From positions 1 to 14,037 of the forward strand of contig JBDROR010000126.1 in NCBI GenBank assembly GCA_043809805.1: a stretch of 14,037 bases of DNA, read 5' to 3'. The notes under the pieces are model-generated. The model had not been told where the DNA came from. It searched no databases and saw only the letters and a list, made by a program, of their open reading frames with translations. The position numbers and the translations under genes are program-made. Each line of letters opens with the position of its first letter. Within the stretch, counting starts at the first letter, position 1. This stretch comes from JAQUKH01 sp043809805 (GTDB taxonomy: Bacteria; JACRDZ01; JAQUKH01). Below, in pieces: positions 12,372 to 14,037 of the stretch.

Positions 12372-13841
12372 TTACTTTATAATTTTTTCTATCCGTTTAA
12401 GGCAGGTTTCTTTTGTTAGAAGCGGGATCAGCTGCACGAGTTCCAGCCCGTGCAAATCGCCTGTTATGGCGGCGCGGACAGGCATGTATAAATCTTTGCC
12501 TTTTATGCCGGATTCTTTTTGTATCTCTTTTGCCATTTTTTGGAAATTTTCAACTGAAATTGTCTCTTCGTTTTTTATTTTTGTAAACCAAAAGTTTAAC
12601 ACCTTTTTTGAGGTTTCTGTTTGCAGTAATGCTTCCGCTTCTTTTGTTTGTGGACTCTCTGTATCGAAAAAAATTGAAATTAATTTTGGTATTTCAGAAA
12701 CATGATGTATGTGCTTTTTAGCGGTTTCAACTACCTTGCAAAACCACGGCCAGTCCGCGTCAGGTTTTTCTTTAATTAATCCTTCCTTTATCAAAAATGG
12801 CAGGGACATTTCAGCGATTTTGTTAGTATCTGTTTTTAATAAATGGTGGCCGTTTACCCAGTTCAGTTTTTGAAGGTCGAAAATAGCAGGGCTTCTTGAG
12901 ACACGATCCAAATCAAATTGACTGATTAATTCTGTGCGCGAAAGAATTTCTTCCACCTTTCCGTCTTTTTCTTTTGGCGACCATCCCAGCATGGCAAGAT
13001 AGTTTATCAGTCCTTCAGGCAGGTATCCTTCATCAATATATTCCGACATGGATGTATGGCTGTCGCGTTTGCTTAATTTCGCGCGGTCTTTCCCTAAAAT
13101 CAAAGAAAGATGCCCGAAACAAGGCGTTTTGAAATTAAGCGCCTGATATATCATTGCCTGCCTTCGGGTATTTGGAAGATGTTCTTCTCCCCGCAGGACA
13201 TGCGATATTTTCATCAGGTGGTCGTCGATTGCGGCGGCATAGTTATAAGTTGGAAGCCCTTGCGAACCCTCTCGGGAACGGATGATAATAAAATCTCCAA
13301 CCATTTCGCCTCTGAGATTGACCTCTCCGCGTATTAAATCCTGAATTATTATGTCTTCTTTTGAGGCGATAAACCTGATCGCCGGTTTGCGGTTTTCTTT
13401 GATAAATTTATTTTTTGCATCTTCGGAAAGATTCCTGCATCGGCCATTGTATTGAGGGATTCTTCCTTCTTTCAAGGCAAGTTCTTTTTCAGAAGTTAGC
13501 TCATCGTCCGTGCAAAAACAATAATATGCCTTACCTTCTTTAATAAGTTTTTGAGCATATTCATGATAGATATGCAGGCGTTCTGACTGCCGGTAAGGTG
13601 CGTGCGGGCCGCCGATATCAGGGCCTTCGTCCCAGTTAAGGCCAAGCCATGTCAAATCTTCCAGCAAGGTTTTTTCCGATTCTTTAGTGGAACGGGCTAA
13701 GTCGGTATCCTCGATACGCAGAACAAAGGTTCCTCCATTATGCCGGGTAAAAAGCCAGTTATACAGGCAGGTTCGGACACCGCCGACATGAAGATGCCCT
13801 GTAGGGCTTGGAGCGAATCGGACTCTTATTTTGTCAGACAT
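12372..13841 (-). CDS. gltX: Glutamate--tRNA ligase (GluRS)
   Basis: The 489-residue class I synthetase charges tRNA(Glu) with glutamate. Visible features are RVRFAPSPTGHLHVGG with the HIGH-type site HLHVG (16-20), LRIEDTDLARS (41-51), the motif DEGPDIGG (71-78), LPTYNYAAAIDDHLM (206-220), ISHVLRGEEHLPNT (222-235) and the KMSKS site KLSKR (255-259), followed by the anticodon-binding C-terminal half. The zinc-site cysteines C108, C110 and C135 have E. coli spacing, but the fourth ligand (His in E. coli) is Asn137, so zinc binding may be lost. I place the start at ATG 13841 (MSDKIRVRF), where the family normally begins. An in-frame ATG at 13877 would add 12 residues; neither has a Shine-Dalgarno site. 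Whether it also charges tRNA(Gln) cannot be judged. Confidence 0.95.
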   Translation of the reverse strand: MSDKIRVRFAPSPTGHLHVGGVRTCLYNWLFTRHNGGTFVLRIEDTDLARSTKESEKTLLEDLTWLGLNWDEGPDIGGPHAPYRQSERLHIYHEYAQKLIKEGKAYYCFCTDDELTSEKELALKEGRIPQYNGRCRNLSEDAKNKFIKENRKPAIRFIASKEDIIIQDLIRGEVNLRGEMVGDFIIIRSREGSQGLPTYNYAAAIDDHLMKISHVLRGEEHLPNTRRQAMIYQALNFKTPCFGHLSLILGKDRAKLSKRDSHTSMSEYIDEGYLPEGLINYLAMLGWSPKEKDGKVEEILSRTELISQFDLDRVSRSPAIFDLQKLNWVNGHHLLKTDTNKIAEMSLPFLIKEGLIKEKPDADWPWFCKVVETAKKHIHHVSEIPKLISIFFDTESPQTKEAEALLQTETSKKVLNFWFTKIKNEETISVENFQKMAKEIQKESGIKGKDLYMPVRAAITGDLHGLELVQLIPLLTKETCLKRIEKIIK

Positions 13842-13918
13842 GACATGAATAATACCATATTTTTTGGTAAGTTCCATACATTTTCGTTGATATTATCAAA
13901 AAAAATGAATGACGAAAC

Positions 13919-14014
13919 TGTCATTGTAGGGGCGCAATTTATTGCGCCCAGAAATAAGGGCGTGATAAATCACGCCCCTACGAGGAAAGATTTCTCCCTT
14001 CGGTCGAAATGACA
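13919..14014. repeat. Palindromic repeat with TGTCATT ends (outer family, copy 3, carrying an inner element)
   Basis: The left arm is cut short to TGTCATT (13919-13925). The right arm, from GAGGAAAGATTTCTCCC to CGGTCGAAATGACA, is nearly identical to copies 1 and 2. The inner GTAGGGGC element starts immediately after TGTCATT, a different junction from copy 2. It lies in the gltX upstream region. A short GAATGACGAAA stretch just before it (13908-13918) echoes the flank at 1237-1247. Confidence 0.7.
13926..13981. repeat. Inner repeat with GTAGGGGC/GCCCCTAC ends, two tandem hairpins (copy 2)
   Basis: The termini GTAGGGGC and GCCCCTAC are the same as at 2365-2426. The two hairpins are perfect: GGGCGCAAT with ATTGCGCCC, and GGGCGTGAT with ATCACGCCC, separated by AGAAATAA. 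The stem sequences differ from copy 1 while pairing is kept. Confidence 0.7.
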
Positions 14015-14037
14015 AGCTTTTCAGGTGGGAATTTGAT

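Noticed and set aside
1..14037. tRNA or rRNA genes
   Set aside because: No cloverleaf with a TTCRANY-type T arm and no rRNA-like conserved stretch was seen on either strand by eye. A tRNA scan would settle it.

Overview
The window is a stretch of a moderately AT-rich genome from what looks like an anaerobic Gram-negative bacterium. A Lol-type transporter operon with a periplasmic carrier and an outer-membrane beta-barrel implies two membranes. A DUF3786 protein, a corrinoid/MetE-like methyltransferase-family protein and a predicted pyrophosphate-dependent phosphofructokinase fit an anaerobe. Dispersed palindromic repeats with TGTCATTCCGA-type ends are the kind seen in Omnitrophota, Elusimicrobiota, Nitrospirota and Desulfobacterota genomes. 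The phylum cannot be fixed from this sequence alone.

Layout. Positions 1-109 hold the 3' end of an HhH-GPD DNA glycosylase (Nth/MutY-like), followed by a cluster of palindromic repeats. A reverse-strand gene (244-1137) encodes a nuclease-fold-like protein of unknown role. It diverges from a UROD/MetE-like gene (1263-2333) that has a clear sigma70-type promoter. A nested repeat pair (2348-2461) precedes a four-gene operon on the plus strand (2522-7827): a LolD-like ATPase, an FtsX/MacB-type permease, an outer-membrane lipoprotein-sorting (LolA-like) protein and an outer-membrane beta-barrel. All three gene junctions are ATGA overlaps. The ATPase gene is interrupted by a 267-bp element with 30-bp inverted ends (3011-3277), and the barrel gene carries a single-base frameshift at a T7 run (6994-7000). 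On the minus strand follow a MogA/MoaB gene and a phosphofructokinase gene that overlap by 8 bp. Then come a small coiled-coil-like ORF overlapping a DUF3786 gene, a winged-helix/Fic protein behind a near-perfect 28-bp palindrome, a HEAT-repeat protein, and reverse-strand gltX. A second nested repeat closes the window.

How it works together. The central operon reads as an envelope lipid or lipoprotein export route: an inner-membrane ABC extractor, a periplasmic chaperone and an outer-membrane barrel. As sequenced, both its first and last genes are broken, so it is either decaying or switchable. The best leads for something new are this damaged, translationally coupled module, the fold-back element inside its ATPase, the Fic-like regulator that keeps its inhibitory motif but lacks the catalytic histidine, and the nested repeat families whose four hairpin stems differ in sequence yet all pair perfectly.
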